From the NCBI GenBank assembly GCA_009602725.1, contig WELB01000079.1, forward strand, positions 496,482-538,929: a stretch of 42,448 bases of DNA. Reading direction: 5' to 3'. Both the position numbers and the translations under genes were made by a program. Source of the stretch: Spirogloea muscicola (Eukaryota > Streptophyta > Zygnematophyceae > Spirogloeales > Spirogloeaceae). Shown piece after piece: positions 41,960 to 42,448 of the stretch; the first letter of the stretch is position 1, and each line of letters begins with the position of its first letter. The notes beneath the pieces were generated by a model. The model ran no database searches. It saw nothing but the letters and a program-made list of their open reading frames with translations, and had not been told where the DNA came from.

Positions 41960-42448
41960 CGCGGGGCGCATGAAATGAAAAGGGAGGCCATTTCAAGCCA
42001 GTACACTGTTCAAGCAGAGGGGAGTGCATACTAAACAAGGCTACATAATACAGAGACCTAAACTAAGGTGCCTAAGGTAACATTAGTACCCACGGGAGAG
42101 CACAAACAAATCGGACTAGCTAACTTGGGGAGCTGGAGCGCCGCCACGAAAGCCGGAGGCCCGACTTAGAGCGCGCCCTGCACGTTGATGAAGAGCCAAG
42201 GCTTGCGAGCGCAGCAAACAAAGCGAGAGCCGCATTCTATAATATGCAATTAAGGCCTGTGGAATGCCGGAGTGGCCCAAGCTGCCCCCCGGACTTTTAC
42301 GACGCGCATCAACCAGCTGGGCCAGATGCTGGATCAGGGAGGACCATTTCACGCCGTAGCCGCCGTAGATATCCATGGCACACGGGCAAAGATGGTCCCC
42401 TCGGGGATGGTCCTGGTAGTGCCGCTCCTTCTTGCGCTCCGCGCTGGA
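41960..42448 (-). mobile_element. LINE copy (subfamily 2) running off the window end
   Basis: The minus-strand frame is open from the window end to 42116: ERKKERHYQDHPRGDHLCP, MDIYGGYGVKWSSLIQHLAQ, YYRMRLSLCLLRSQALAL, HQRAGRALSRASGFRGG. The tail LSRGY (stop at 42085-42083) is in another frame. The 3' UTR to about 41966 matches 32913-33011. It contains the uninterrupted CTAAGGTGCCTAAGGTAAC that is the empty counterpart of transposon copy 2. Confidence 0.85.

Noticed and set aside
1-42448. CRISPR arrays, tRNA, rRNA, bacterial-type operons or prophage
   Set aside because: No regularly spaced repeats, cloverleaf or rRNA signatures were recognised. The gene structure is eukaryotic throughout.

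Overview
This is nuclear DNA from a photosynthetic eukaryote of the green lineage, most likely a green alga or an early-diverging streptophyte. The evidence is six intron-rich genes (3 to about 25 short exons, GT...TGCAG introns mostly of 100-300 bases) whose products match plant-type families. They are an LPR1/CotA-type multicopper oxidase, an EDR2-type PH-START-DUF1336 protein, a plastid-type membrane protein, a golgin-84 (plant golgin candidate 1/2), a mitochondrial CGFS glutaredoxin (GRXS15 type) and a galectin-domain GT31 hydroxyproline O-galactosyltransferase. Species cannot be named from the sequence. All gene models were built by hand, by matching reading frame and intron phase at each junction. 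No search was run.

Layout: multicopper oxidase (+, exons 859-4499); EDR2-like gene (-, 13590 to 6199, convergent with it); a repeat-rich block (about 14.4-20.9 kb) that holds a three-exon plastid-type gene (-, 18917 to 17758); golgin-84 (+, 21605-27822, 21 exons); GRXS15-like gene (-, 30186 to 28593, convergent with golgin-84); a second repeat-rich block (about 30.3-35.4 kb); GALT (+, 35858-39609, 8 exons); and a third repeat block (about 40.6-42.4 kb) that runs off the window end. The 5' ends of the GRXS15 and GALT genes are strongly GC-rich.

The gene-poor blocks are mostly 5'-truncated copies of one non-LTR (LINE-like) retroelement group. At least 15 copies, on both strands, keep the same C-terminal tail (S-D-x-x-L-L-T-R-G-Y then stop). 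Most are followed by a shared 3' UTR, and some end in a shared 3' terminus. Longer copies show a cysteine/histidine motif followed by a domain that resembles a PD-(D/E)XK restriction-like endonuclease. Two non-autonomous DNA transposons with PIF/Harbinger hallmarks (3-bp TAA target duplications, terminal inverted repeats) sit inside LINE copies. One sits in the TAA stop codon of a LINE copy. The other has a matching empty site elsewhere in the window. One transposon terminal repeat is itself split by a 45-base LINE 3' end.

The genes do not form an operon-like unit. Three act in the secretory/Golgi or cell-surface route (golgin-84 tether, GALT glycosyltransferase, and the probably secreted multicopper oxidase). 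Two are organelle proteins (GRXS15, plastid membrane protein), and the EDR2-like protein is a predicted lipid-binding regulator. No previously undescribed defence or metabolic system is evident. The most notable content is the LINE group and its nested insertions.
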